Shown: positions 50,965 to 62,560, counted from the first letter of the stretch. The stretch: DNA of 64,000 nt from Apteryx mantelli (GCF_036417845.1 NC_089979.1:49422775-49486774), one strand, 5' to 3'. The notes: a model not told the origin generated them from the sequence alone. Numbers and translations are program-made.

Positions 50965-50991
50965 GCGCGCACACACACACGCACGCACGCA
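50965..50991. repeat. Alternating purine-pyrimidine tract (Z-DNA candidate)
   Basis: Twenty-seven bases alternate strictly purine-pyrimidine (GC, AC and GC units), about 620-640 bp before the CDH2 start codon. Such (GC/AC)n tracts favour left-handed DNA under negative supercoiling. Confidence 0.9.
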
Positions 50992-51379
50992 GGGCGCGCA
51001 GAGCGCCGCGCAGGCTGCCCGGTATTGTTGTCATTGTGCTCCAGCGGAGGGTTCTGCGTGCAGGGGGAGGGGTGGAGGGAGGAGAAGAAAGAGGGAGAGC
51101 GAAAGTACAGCGGGGGAGAGGCGCGGGGCGGGCGCGCAGCAGCGCTGGGGCCGGCACGCGGGGCTGCGCGCCGAGGAGCCGGCGGCAGCGGGCAGAGGAG
51201 GACGCGAGCCGGGCGCGGGGAAGGCAGCCGCCGCGCCGCCGCACCAGCAGCAGCGACTGCTTCTTTCTTATCTCCCAGCCTTTTGTTCGCTCATCCTCCT
51301 CCTCCCTGCCCACCCTCTGCACCGCGGAGGGGGCTCGGCAGAGAGAAAAGCAGCCTGACCCAGCGCTGAGTTTCACCCA

Positions 51380-51418
51380 TCCTCCGCCTCTCTCTCTTCT
51401 CTGTCTCTCTCTTCCCCC
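51380..51418 (+). repeat. Pyrimidine (CT)n tract before the start codon
   Basis: Nearly pure C/T stretch with CTCTCTCT units, interrupted by single G. It probably lies in or near the CDH2 5' UTR. GAGA-type repeats of this kind are common at vertebrate CpG-island promoters. Confidence 0.8.
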
Positions 51419-51433
51419 GCTGCATCGCTGCCC

Positions 51434-51442
51434 ATGAGCTAG
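51434..51442 (+). promoter_or_regulatory. CDH2: Two-codon upstream ORF (ATG AGC TAG)
   Basis: An ATG at 51434 is followed after one codon by TAG (51440-51442). The stop is in the same frame as the CDH2 start codon at 51608, so it also supplies the upstream in-frame stop that supports that start. If the transcript begins upstream of 51434 this minimal uORF could lower translation of CDH2. That depends on the unknown transcription start. Confidence 0.6.
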
Positions 51443-51607
51443 AGCGGCAGCGAGCAGGCAGCGCCGCGGCAGCCGGCTCCGGCAGGCGGCGGCGAGACAC
51501 CGTCCGCAGCCGCGGGAGCTGCCGGCGCCGACCCTCTCCGCTCCGCGGGCTCCAGCCGCGCTCCGGGACTGCCGGGGGCCGCCCCGCCGCCGCCCCTCCT
51601 CGCCTCC

Positions 51608-51682
51608 ATGTGCCGGGCAGCGGGAGCGCCGCCGCGGATCCTGCCGCCGCTGGCGCTGATGCTGCTGGCGGCCCTGCAGCAG
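51608..51682 (+). CDS. CDH2: N-cadherin (cadherin-2), coding exon 1: signal peptide
   Basis: N-cadherin is a classical calcium-dependent adhesion protein of the plasma membrane, made as a preproprotein. This exon encodes residues 1-25, MCRAAGAPPRILPPLALMLL followed by AALQQ. The arginine-bearing start and leucine/alanine-rich core form a secretory signal peptide. It closely matches chicken N-cadherin as I remember it, with Ala-4 and Ala-7 differing. The exon stops exactly on a codon boundary at a strong donor, CAG|GTAAGC (51681-51688), and splices in phase 0 to 63796, restoring [11 protein letters not shown]. The start is supported by homology and by an in-frame stop at 51440. Its start context is weak, with T at -3 and T at +4. 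The frame continuing past the donor (VSAAAG...) is intron. The promoter side faces the large gene desert to the left. Confidence 0.95.
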
Positions 51683-52192
51683 GTAAGCGCCGCCGCCGGG
51701 CGGGAGCCGCGCCGCGTCTCTTTGTTCCCCCGCGGGCGGCGGTGCCGCCGGGAGGCGGCGGGCCGGGGCGGGGGGGCGGCAGCAGCTGCTGCCCCGGCTG
51801 GGGGTCCCCGCCTGCCGCCTCGCCGCCCCGCTCCTGCGGGGCCACCTGCTCCGCTCGGGGGCGGCTTTGCAGCCAGCCCCAGCCCCGGGGAGGCGAAGGG
51901 GAGCTGGCGGGGACGGAGGGGGGGGTGCATGAGAGTGGGTGCTGGGGTGGTAGGCGGCGGTCCCCCCGCCGAGGGGAAGGGCAGCCCCCCCCCCCGGGCT
52001 CCCGGATTTGGGAGAGCAGGTGCCAGCGTTGGGTGGGGGGTGCCCGGTGTGTTTGGACGGGGAGGCCGTAGGGTCTCGGCCCCATGGTGAGTGTGGGGAC
52101 AAAGTACCGGAGCGCAGGGAGGAGCGGATGCAACCCCTCTCGGCCCCGAGCCGGGGAAGGGGAGCTGTAGGTGTGCAAGAGGTACCGGGCAG

Positions 52193-52207
52193 CCCCCCCC
52201 CCCCCCC
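52193..52207. repeat. C15 homopolymer in intron 1
   Basis: Fifteen consecutive C on the coding strand, 28 bases before the left arm of the inverted repeat. Confidence 0.9.
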
Positions 52208-52234
52208 GGGGGCAGGTGGGGACTTGGGGGGAAC

Positions 52235-52331
52235 AATTCTTCCCGGGAAGGGATTAGCGGGCACGGGAGCCTCCGCTGCCCCCCCCCCCCCCCCGGCTCC
52301 CGTGCCCGCTAATCCCTTCCCGGGAAGAATT
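52235..52331. repeat. Perfect 37-bp inverted repeat with poly-C loop
   Basis: The left arm 52235-52271 and right arm 52295-52331 are exact reverse complements over 37 bases (left arm starts AATTCTTCCCGGGAAGGG). The 23-base loop ends in 16 consecutive C (52279-52294). Each arm also contains a small inner palindrome around TTCCCGGGAA. No transposon signature is evident. It lies about 550 bp inside CDH2 intron 1, within the CpG island. A single-stranded copy would fold into a very stable hairpin. Confidence 0.97.
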
Positions 52332-53169
52332 TAATCAGCCGCCTCCGCCCGGGAGCCGGGCTTCCCCACCCCCCCGCCGCCGCCGCCTTTCACGGGAATT
52401 TCCACCGGGACGGGCCCGGGCTCCCGAAGTATTTAATTTATATCAAAAGTCCTGCCACCTCTCCCGCCGGGGAGGGGGTCTGCGCGTACCGGGAGGAGCT
52501 GCGGGCAGCCGCGGGCACCCCCTGCCGCCGCGGTGTGGGGGAGCCCCTGGGCAAGGGGGCGGAGGGCTTCTGTGGGGGGAGCGGGGGTCTTCGGGCTGGC
52601 GGGGAGCGCTTGGGGCTGGGCTGGGGGGGGCGACAAGATGGAGCCTCTGTGCGGCGGGGACCCTGGGAGCGGGGCGGGAGGCTGCCCTCGGGCTCGGGGG
52701 GAGCCGGGCGGAGGGGGGCGGGCAGGGTCCCCCGGCGGCGCTTAGGGCGGAGGGGCGGCCGGTGTGGTGTCGTGCCCCCCCTCCCCCCCGGCTTTGTGCT
52801 TGCGGAGCCGGTGTCCGGCGCGGTGCAGGGGGCGGTAAACCGGAGGGACAGATGGCGCAGATCATCGCCTCAGTGGTATTCGCGGTGGGGGCATTTCTGG
52901 CGGGCCGGGGGAGCGGGCGGAGGGCGCGGCGGGGCCGGGCCGGGGCCGGAGCTGGGGCCGGGCCCGGGCGGCGGCGGCCTCCCGCCGAGCCCGCTGCGCG
53001 GCGCGGGCGGGCGGGCGGCGAGCCGCGGTCCCTGTCCATGGTGCAGGGCCGGGCCGCCGCCTCCCGCCCTGGCTCCCGGCCTCCCGCCGCCGGCACGGGG
53101 ACGGCAGGAGCTCGCTCTTCCCCGTCTGCGCCTTTATTTTTTTCTCCTTTTTTAGCTTCTTTTTCTGCA

Positions 53170-53183
53170 CCCCCCCCCCCCCC
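53170..53183. repeat. C14 homopolymer in intron 1
   Basis: Fourteen C on the coding strand at the right edge of the CpG island. Confidence 0.9.
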
Positions 53184-53479
53184 GTTCTTTCACGAGGTCC
53201 CCAGACATCTGATTCCTCCTACACAGTTTCTAAGCCGCTCGCGGGGCTGATGACTTGCACCAGGCGAGCAAGGTGCTGAAACACTGATCCGCAGCAGCTG
53301 GGGATTTTCTCTTTAGTCTTAAGAGGACGTAGGGCCGCCCGTTGTAACGGGGGAGTGTGCGGCTGGGCGCGAGCGTCTTTTCCGTGTGAAACCCGCCACC
53401 CTGCTCAAACTTCTGATATGCCACTTTAAAGATTGGCTTGTTTGTACTGGCTGATTTTTGGGCAGGCTTGGCTTCTGCT

Positions 53480-53524
53480 CCCCCCCCCCCCTTTATTTTC
53501 TTTCTTTCTCCCCCCCCCCCCCCC
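53480..53524. repeat. Two poly-C runs in a pyrimidine tract
   Basis: C12 (53480-53491) and C15 (53510-53524) separated by a T-rich 18-base spacer, all pyrimidine except for one A. Candidate i-motif/G-quadruplex or triplex sequence. Confidence 0.9.
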
Positions 53525-56258
53525 AAACTCTGGTCTTGGCAGACCTGTACATGCATTTTTTTTTGTCCTTATGTGCTGTTTATTGTATGTCCTTGCAGTT
53601 CTGTTTAGTTTTCCTATCTCTTAATAAATCTGTAAAGCACAAATTATGTAGTAAGCTTTTATTCCATCTTTTTTTCTATCCCAGGCAGGTTTGAAGTTAA
53701 AGCACAAACTATGAATTAAGGACAGGAACTAGCCTTATTGCTTTTATGTATCACTCAGTGTCAGTGGCATGTTACGGTTGGGGAATCCAATTTCCCCCTT
53801 GTTTGGGTATACATTAAATCAGGTTAGGGTTGATTTTTAATAGTGTGTAACAAAATTGGAACTCAGGTATGAAATCAGATTTATAGACCTGTGTCTGTAG
53901 AACACTTTAAATTTAAAAAGCTTCTTTTCTCTCATGCATACTGCAGAGAACCCTGGCAAGCTAGATGCAATGCTAACTTTGTTTTTCTGTCATTATGCCT
54001 GCTACTTCTGGTTAGTAGAAGGTTGTCTGTTTGAGGTTATTTTGAAACGTTGAACCCTTTGTTACTTACATTTTTGTGTCTCCAAGTCTACACAACACAC
54101 AAGTCATCTACATTTATTTTCTAAAGTTACTGATCACTTCGTTATTCATCAGCAAGGTAGAGAAGCAGTCATTATGGCATTACTTGAAAGATCATAACTA
54201 GAAGCATATTGCAGGTCAGATCTCTGTGGGTTTATTTTTGGCAATATGCAGTATGCATGGCACACAGGAGAATGGAAACTGCACTTTGTTTTGCTGATTA
54301 ACTAGATCAGTACGAGTGTGGAGGTATTATGTGGAAAGCCCGACAGAAGAGAGGATAAAAGGAATGAGATTTGCCTTTCTGTTCATAACATCAACTGGTT
54401 TTGAAACTGGTATAACAGCAAGATTGAGGAGATAACAGGAAAGCTGTGCATAAGCTTTATGTTTACAGGAATTAAACTAATATTGAGAAATTAACTGGAA
54501 AGGGGAATAGAAATTAAGTGCTCGGAAAGGGAATAATCTTTCTTTTTTTAATGTATAGGTGTATGTTTATATATACACATTAAACATATATTTAATGTAT
54601 AATGTATATTGGATGACTCCGTGGATGGTTTCTCTTTCTAAATCAGAAACAAGTAAATAATAATGCAGTTATGGGGTCTCTTGTGTGTAGGTGACTGGTT
54701 TGAATTCGAATTATGGTGACAGAGGATGTAAGTTATTACTCTCTGCAGGCAGTTTTGGTCTTATTCCAGTTCTTAGCAAATGTATTCCTGTGATAAACCT
54801 ACTGCCTTAAGTGACATTCCCATTAGCTGCCTCAGCTGAGAATCCAGTGACTGAATTTCTTGTCAGCTGAACCGCTCTCTTACCTCTAGCAGCGGTCTCT
54901 AGAAGAGTCAGGGGTAAGACATGCAAACGGTGTTTTGTGGAAGCGGCAGTTAGACTTCCTCTTGTGAAAGCATCTTTTGTCTCTGACACTACGTGTATGT
55001 CTTAATCTTTTGTAAGCAGTATATTTTAGATAATGTAGCAAATACGTGACTGCATAAGCACAAAAGTCAGTTTGAGAGTTTCTTCTTTTAACTAATCGGA
55101 CTCCAGCATCGTTACCCCTTTGAAAGTGAATTGAATGCATTTTATAAAACCTTTCATAAGCCCCAGAACAGAAGACTTATGTGAGTGGCTCAGCCTATTC
55201 AGCTGTGGATGTTTCTGTTATAGTTTTGCTTTGTCTTCAAAGAATCAATCTGAAAAATTAAATGTGGCAGGATATTGCAGCAAAGAGCTCTCTGCTCCTT
55301 ATCTGGTCTAGGTGACAGTGATACCACTGACATTCTCAAAATTAAGATAACAGCAAAACTGAAAAAAACCAGAAATATCTCTTTTTGGGTATTAAACTGG
55401 ATATATTATTTTGAAATATATTTGTGAAAAGCACTTTTAACTGCTTTTTACATCTATTACAGAACAGATAAGATCACTTAAGTTGACAATGAATTTTTGG
55501 AATTGAAATCACTGGTTGACAAAACAGAAAATAATTTTATATATGAACCCAGGTCTGATTCTCTGAGCAGTTGGAAGCTCAAAAATGTATGCGATGTTGA
55601 TATAACAGAGCTATATGTTAACTTGCGTTGTTAATTTTTGTATTTTCAACTCTAATAAATACTACATGTTTTCTGGAAAGCCTTTTACTCTCTGTTCTCC
55701 TACTCTCTCCTTTAGTGTGTGCTGCTGCTACCTAGGCATGTGACTTAATGTGGTTGAAAGAAATATAAGTCAATTAAACTTTCATTTATAATTTTTATGA
55801 TATCTGTTTTAAAATATTGCCTGGAATGATCATATTTTAGAACTATTTTGTAGTAGTGTTTTGTAGAACATGTGTATTCCAAACCTTCCCATCTATTGTT
55901 TTTCTTTCTGCTCCCAAAATTGGAGGAACTCCCAGAAATGTCACTGGAAGAACTGTCATGACTGATCTTAATTAATTTCAATGACACTTATGTCAATAAT
56001 TTCAATTATTAATTTTCTTTAATAGCTGAACACTGTAAGACTAAAAATGTAGCTGTGATAGAAGTATGCTGTGTATATTTTAAAATAGCCTGAGGAAGTT
56101 GTGAGTAAAGTTATTTTTACTCATTGCGGACGGTCTTGCGTAAGGGACTTCTTGTCATGTGGTAAAGAGAAGGAACTATTGAATGGCTTTTCTTGCCTGG
56201 ATCAGAGAATCATTTACCAGTTAATCTCCTTCTCTCTCCCTCTTTCCCCATACCCCTG

Positions 56259-56269
56259 CCCCCCCCCCC
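56259..56269. repeat. C11 homopolymer in intron 1
   Basis: Eleven C inside a longer pyrimidine-rich stretch (about 56226-56286). Confidence 0.85.
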
Positions 56270-59200
56270 TTTTTCTTTTCCTTTTATTACTAACAAACAT
56301 TTACAGAAAAGTATCAGGTTTAAAAACTTGTGATAGTTCCAGTAGTTCTTCAGGGCTCCCATTAGGATAAGAATTTATTTTAAACAAAGTACGCATACAA
56401 AACATGGGTCAATTCCCCAAAGAATCTGCAACCTCTGATGTTTCCTGGTATGCGTAGGTTTGGGGGTTTTTATCACTTTTTTTTTTTTTTTTTTAATAAA
56501 ACACAGAAGGAAACTGTGGTATCTTTACTCAATGTACTGTGCACTTCCACAAACTCAGTCACACTAGTTGTGAGTGTGTGAGATGTAATGAGACAATTTA
56601 GGGATGAAGAGTGATGAAAGTTAAATGGATATGTAGTCTTCTGTGATAAAAATCATACTTATAATAGCAATTTTCTTCACCTACCACTCAACTGAGACTC
56701 ACTGGTTGAGTGAGTTAATACTGGCACACCTCGAGGCGAGTTCTGCGAGAACTTTAGGAGAAAAGGTGTGCTTTCCTGTGGGATGAGCTTAAGGAGAGTT
56801 TGTGCTTTGTCCAAGCGCGCTTTGTAGATTGTGACTGACCCAAGAAGGATCCTTTGCATCTGGGTGTGAGGCTGCGTTTCACTTTGCCGTTTCTTTGTTG
56901 TGGCAACAGTAGATAGGTCTATAACCTAATCTGCATGATTCATAATTTGATTTGATCCTGTACTTACTGAAAGATCATGGGAGCTCTGTCTGAACAAAGA
57001 AGGAGAGGCTTTAGGCTTTCTGGGTTTATGTTTTTGGGGTTTTTTTTAATGACTTACAAAAGCAGATACAGGATGTGCAGCTTCCGAGATGGCAGGTATA
57101 TCACTGCCAAATCCTTTTGCTTAAAGTTTTTGATTTTAGTCAATATGTGTGTATTTAATTAAGTATCATATTTCTAAAGGGTGTGTTTATCCTCTCCTCT
57201 AGGCACTCCTTGACATATTTAAAAAGTATATTTATACCACCAGACTCCTCTAGGGACTCCCCTATTCCTTATAATTAGCATATAATTACTGGACCAGTAG
57301 CTGAAGACATAGTTAAAATCTTGTGAGCCCCCAACAGTCCTTCCATATAGGGAAATAAACAGGCCTTGCAGCCTCTCCTGAAGGTCAGCAGCACAGAGCT
57401 CTCTCAGTACATTAGCAGCAGTTTTTATGGGCAGAGATGTCCAACATGAGCAATCCCTATACCAAATCAGAGTGAGGAAGTTTGATCTTTTAAAGAAATG
57501 AGGATGCATAGTCAAACAGTTTTTGTTGTTGTATAAAAATGCAGCTTTAGACTTAGAGAAACTCAATTAGGTTTTGCTTTTCCTGTTGAAATTTTAGGAT
57601 CTTCTTTTTCTCTGATGGAAACCATGGCGTGTCTGGAGAATCAAATATTTTACAAGATGCAGCATTCCGTGTTCTGGTTGCAGGAAGGGAAAATTTTAAA
57701 CTGTATTACAACTTTGCATTGTATTAGCTGTGCCAATCTCTGATCATGGTAAAGCAAGTGAACTGAGGCCTTATTTCATATTTGGGGTTAAGGGAAGAGA
57801 GTTTGAACATGGTTTGGGAGAGACTCTAAATTGTAAAGTAGTAACCTATGGTGACCAGTGGTGGTTTGAGGCAATTCATTTTCAAACAGATGATAGTATA
57901 AAATTTGTAGATTCTGGTATTTTGGGAAAGTGAGGTTTTAACTGTCGGTTGGAGAAGTTGCATTTTCTGATCTAAAATCTTGTGGCTCATGAAGTAGAGC
58001 ACTAATTAGAATTGAAAGTACCATAATCAAAACCAATCCTGGTACTGTTGAAATGGAGGTAACTAAATGAATGACCTCAGGAAGGACTTAGTCTGGTACT
58101 GACTTTGGAAGCTCTTTGCTTTCAGAACAAAATCTTGAATGAAAGGCATTTTTCTTTTTCTCCAGTTGTAAACCATGGTTGAAAACAAATTGCAGTTTCC
58201 TATACTTGGTAGAGTACTGTGAGTGTCATGAGTACCATGAAGGTATAAACTGTTGCAGCTTTTCTTTGCAGTAAGTCAGTGATTAAGAAAGAGATGCTGA
58301 AACTTAAAGCATTCCACAGCCGTGTCTGTGATCCTGCAGAGTATCTTTCATATGCCTATTATTTATATTATGGTAGTAAGTAGAAGCTCCAGTCCTAAAA
58401 TAAGACTTGCCTTGTCCAGCATATCCCATTGTGTCAGATGATGTATATACACAAAACAAAGTGGATGAAGCAATCCCAGTTTACCTAAGTTGTGGATGAA
58501 CACTGGGTACAGTTTTGGTCTTTAAAATTAATGAGGAAACACCCAAATCTTTAAACACAGTCACAGTGTTACTGTGATCAGTGCTTAAGTTTAATATTAC
58601 TGTCACAATAGTAAATTAATGTTGCTTATTAAGGAGAGAGACCTGAAATACCCGGTTTCTGCTCTGTCATACATATAATTATGTAAGACTTTATATAGAG
58701 CTTCACACAGTAGTGCCCTGTGAGCTGGCAGGAATTGGCAACTAGCAGTTGTAATGCGGCCAATTACAAGTGTGCAGTATGATATTTCCTCTGATGCACA
58801 TCCCTCCACTTTTGATTTTACTACTTAGGCTTTAAATCCCTACAGGAGTAAGCCACCTTCAGTATAAAAGAAAGCTGCCAGACTCAAAATCTTTTAAAAA
58901 CAATTTTCCTTGCATTTTGATACAATCAATATTAAGAAATCTAATGCTAGAGTTCTCTTTTGTTATGCTTATTTTCTTTTTTAATTTCTCAATTTTAGCA
59001 ATGAAAGGAGAAACTGCTCAGATTTTCTTTTCTTATTCTCCCAGTTCTATAGTTTATTATGCTTCTAGTTTTGGTTTTTGGAAACATCTGTCTGCCTAAC
59101 TTTAAAATTTGACTCATCATGATGTTGAGTTGCTGGAAGGTTTTCAGATTTCAGAACACAGGTATTTCATGTACTGGGATGATAATTGCAGATACTATAA

Positions 59201-59570
59201 GCATTATTGCTTTTCATAATAAAGCTAAGTTCAACGTTATTGTTTCAAATGGAAACAAATCTTTTTGCAAAATCCTGCTTTAAGCTTATACTTTACTCTT
59301 CAGATTTTAAAATCCTTTAAAACATTTTAAATTTAGTGATGTATTTCTGTTGGTTCTCAACAAGAAAAATTACTTAAAACGAATATCAATTGTAAAAAGC
59401 TATTAAACTGGGTAATGTTTACTTACTTTTTTAAACAAACTTACAGATCACTCTTGCTAAACAAAGCAGCCTTTGATTTTTCAGATTAATAGATACTAGT
59501 GAACTCCAGTGATGTATGGCATATGCAGACAGAACTAGACCCGCTCTGTTTGAAAGCAGTGTTTACTCTA

Positions 59571-59640
59571 AGAGCCCAATTCTGCAAATTTAGTATGCGT
59601 GTTATGATATGAAATTGTTCCTACAGTCACGTGGCAAGGT
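59571..59640. mobile_element. Possible ancient MITE fragment
   Basis: GAGCCCAATTCTGCAAA at 59572 resembles the end of another short reptilian palindromic element (GAGCCCAATCCTGCAAA type). The inner part is too diverged to confirm, and no second terminus is visible. Confidence 0.2.
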
Positions 59641-61218
59641 TGCATTTTTAAAGAGATGTTTCTTTACAGAATTGTGTTTTAAGTTTGGCTACTTTTTATA
59701 GTGTATGCAAATGAGAAAGGGGGATTAATCTAGAACTATAAACACTCATGGCTGGTTTTATTCTTGTCTTAATACACAAGCTTTTCAAAAGTGTGAAATG
59801 TGTATGGATTGAAGAGTCTTACTGGTATTGTTTAGAAAAACACATAAACATGAGGCCTTTAAAACTCTGAAATTAAGTTTTTAAACAATTTTTTTTAAAA
59901 CTGAGCAGAAATACAGCCTTGAAATGAAACCACAGGTTTCTGGATACTGAGGTACCTAGATATAAAACTAATGTAATTGAGGAGCAGGGTACGTCACTGC
60001 AGGCTCACCTGCCATAAGTATATCAACAAGGCCAATTCTGTATAGAGGACTTCTAATTTACATCATATACCTTCATGATTGCAGTTTGCCTATAGCATTT
60101 AGTCTCAGATCTACAATACTGAGTTTATCTGCCTGGTCTTACACTGCGTTTGATTGGGTGTTATGGTTCTTCAGCACCTGGAGATGGTAATGTTTGGTAT
60201 TCATTTTGCACAGTTAAGATGACTGAATAAGCTATAAGGGGTCAGGAAAGCAAAATAGTTATTCAGTAGTAACTCTTGATCTTGCTTAGCAAAGTCTGTT
60301 AGTACTCCACAGAAGAATTTTTCAAGTGCTGACCTTGTTCAAAGCTTTTTAACTCCATTAAGTAGATTTTATATGGGCACAAGCAAAGGTAATTGCTTTC
60401 CATCTTAAAGGAAATTTTTTAGTAATGTTGTGTAGATGAATGTGCAAGTAATATTATGTTTGAAATAATCTTGGGAACTGTACTAATCACACACAATCCT
60501 GTAAATTACAGTAACGTGCCCCATAATCTTCAATAGCTTTCCCCTTTTGCCCAAGATAAGGGGATAAAAATATTTCAGCATCCTCTTTTTGACGAGAGTT
60601 AAAATGGTCTAAGTCTGGCAGTACTCCTAGACTGAACTAGATGTGACCCATAGTGTCTAAAGCTACAACTTTTACTTAATTTAAAATGCTTAACACAGGG
60701 TGATTAAGAATTGCTGAAAATTTGAATTCTTACTTCCCTTGTGTTTTTATTCTCAAACAATCTTAACAAAGGACTGTTTTTGGAGAGCAGAGTACAGTCT
60801 TTTGTTTCTGGATAAAATTGATGGCTGCAAATGAAAGAATAAAGAAGGCTCTCTATTTATGTCCCCAAGCCTTTGTTTCAGTGGGCATTGTTTCAGTTTA
60901 TAAGAGTTGTTTAGTACATATAGATGGTTGGAAAGGCTGAAAGATTCCCAGGCGCATCAGTGCACTTGTTAAAATCCTGTTATCTCCTCAGTTGCCCACC
61001 CAGGACTTTTTTTGTTTCTAGGATATTATGAAAGGCTATTTTTTTTTCTTCTATCCACATTTGCTTTGAGGTCACCTTTTATACAGTAGTTTAAACAAGT
61101 CTTACTATTTTTTTTTCAAATTATGTAAGCTTTGTAAAACCTGTGATTTGATTACTAACGGTGGGGAAACAGGTAATTGGATTCGTAATTATTTTTGATT
61201 TACCACCTTTTTATCTTT

Positions 61219-61255
61219 AAAAAAAAAAAAAAAAAAAAAAGAAGAAGAAGAAAAA
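61219..61255. repeat. A22-(GAA)n tract in intron 1
   Basis: Twenty-two A followed by GAAGAAGAAGAAAAA. Purine-only simple repeat. Confidence 0.95.
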
Positions 61256-62546
61256 CCCTCAACATGTAAATTGAGTGTTGAGGCTTGGCTGCAGATCCAA
61301 ATTCTAGCTTTGTGCTCAGCGTAGTCTCTTGCTAATTTAAACTATTGCCCTCTTCCATTATGTGTTTGCTTTCTCTTTAAGGTTCCAGTCTAAAAATTTT
61401 AAAATATGTAAGTAGTTGTACGCAGGTGAGAGACCTGCATAGTACTTAAGTCACAATGGAACCCACTCCACAAATTAAGTTAATTGGACACTTGATAATT
61501 AGAAGTTCTCTTACTAGGTGCTTACCCAGATAGTATAGTAAGCTGGAGGTAGACAGTAAACTTACTAAAAATAAATCTGAAGTATGCTCATGAGTTTATA
61601 TTTCTGTGGGTTTTTTTTTGTTTTTTTGTTTTTTTCCTCTTGAACTGCTTATTTAGGATCAGGTTGGTTTAAATGCAGCTGGATGCATTATAAGCCCCTC
61701 CTCACATATGTGATCAAGTTATTCTAATAAGCGTTGTCATGCTGAGCTTGGACATATATTTCAGTGGAGTGTGTACACTTCTGTTTCTGGCCCCTGTTGA
61801 GTGAGGAAATCCTTGTGATTTGAGATGCGACTGTCCCATGTCTGCTGTAATGCTCTCTTTCTCTGAGATTACTGCCCCATATTAGAGACAGCAGAGTGAA
61901 GGCAAGTATATTTTTGCTGCTGCAGTTTTACTCTTCATCGCAAATTCAGCTTCATCGACAGCTTTCAGTGAAAAAGCTCTTGCTCTTGGAGTGCCTCCAG
62001 CTGGCTATGGCTGCTGCATACCAGAGTGCACTGCCTTCTCAGATCTACCACCATGGTGGTTTGGATAAGCACTCCCCAGCCTGGCTCAGCCAAAAAGGGA
62101 TTTGGTTTATACAAGACATACAATTAAAAGCGTTGAAGCTAATCTGAACCGTTTTGACTGGGCTAAGAAAGAGAGCCATTACAGATGTTTGTGTGCTTGA
62201 TAAAGGTCAGCGGAAAAGTGTTGACGAACCCACAGTCAGGCTGTGGATTATGGGCTACAATTTACCAAGCTCAGCTGAACCCCCAGCTGGATCTGAGGGC
62301 AGGTGTAATGTTGCAGTGCTGAACCTCTAGGCCCAATGAACCTTGGCTTTTTAAATAAGTGGCACAACCACAGCAGGTGATGGAGAGAGTTCTTCCTCCA
62401 CTATGCAGAGACTGCACAAACAAGGAGCTGAGGGCTTCAGTGTCCAACATCCTGAGCAAGCACTCTGTTCGTTAAGCATGCTTATATCGTCATTAAGCAT
62501 GATATATGGGTATAACACTGTTGTGTCCTCTTCCTCCATCCTTCCA

Positions 62547-62560
62547 CCCCCCCCCCCCCC
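62547..62560. repeat. C14 homopolymer in intron 1
   Basis: Fourteen C on the coding strand, about 1.2 kb before exon 2. Confidence 0.9.

Larger units (their letters stand above)
50480..51607 (+). promoter_or_regulatory. CDH2: Presumed CDH2 promoter and 5' untranslated region
   Basis: GC-rich sequence directly upstream of the CDH2 start codon. No TATA box at a sensible distance is visible, which suits a CpG-island promoter. Candidate sites are a GC box GGGGCGGGC (51125-51133), an inverted CCAAT box in CCATTGGC (50881-50888) and a pair of SOX-like ATTGTT/CATTGTG words (51024-51038). A pyrimidine tract (51380-51418) and a two-codon upstream ORF (51434-51442) probably lie in the transcript. The transcription start cannot be fixed from sequence. 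I infer it lies somewhere in about 51.0-51.4 kb. Confidence 0.7.
50480..53140. other. Large CpG island spanning CDH2 promoter, exon 1 and start of intron 1
   Basis: Continuous, very G+C- and CpG-rich sequence that changes back to ordinary composition after about 53.14 kb. Because stops are rare in such composition, long open frames occur on both strands (the longest on the minus strand, 50306-52264). They have arginine/proline/alanine-rich low-complexity content and are not credible proteins. The island marks the 5' end of CDH2. Confidence 0.9.

Noticed and set aside
51608..52090. 160-codon frame that starts at the CDH2 start codon and runs past exon 1
   Set aside because: After residue 25 it reads through a strong donor into intron; homology to N-cadherin stops exactly there and resumes at 63796.
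50306..52264. 652-codon open frame on the minus strand and several 100-310-codon frames on both strands in the CpG island
   Set aside because: Extreme G+C content removes stop codons. The products are low-complexity Arg/Pro/Ala/Gly and cross the CDH2 promoter, exon and inverted repeat. No domain or splice logic supports them.
52443..53250. Frames of 160-217 codons at the end of the CpG island
   Set aside because: Composition artefact inside intron 1, same reasoning as for the upstream island.
54551..54610. AT-rich semi-palindromic stretch (TATATACACATTAAAC...) as a structured element
   Set aside because: Low-complexity TA-rich sequence gives such pairing by chance; the arms are short and imperfect.
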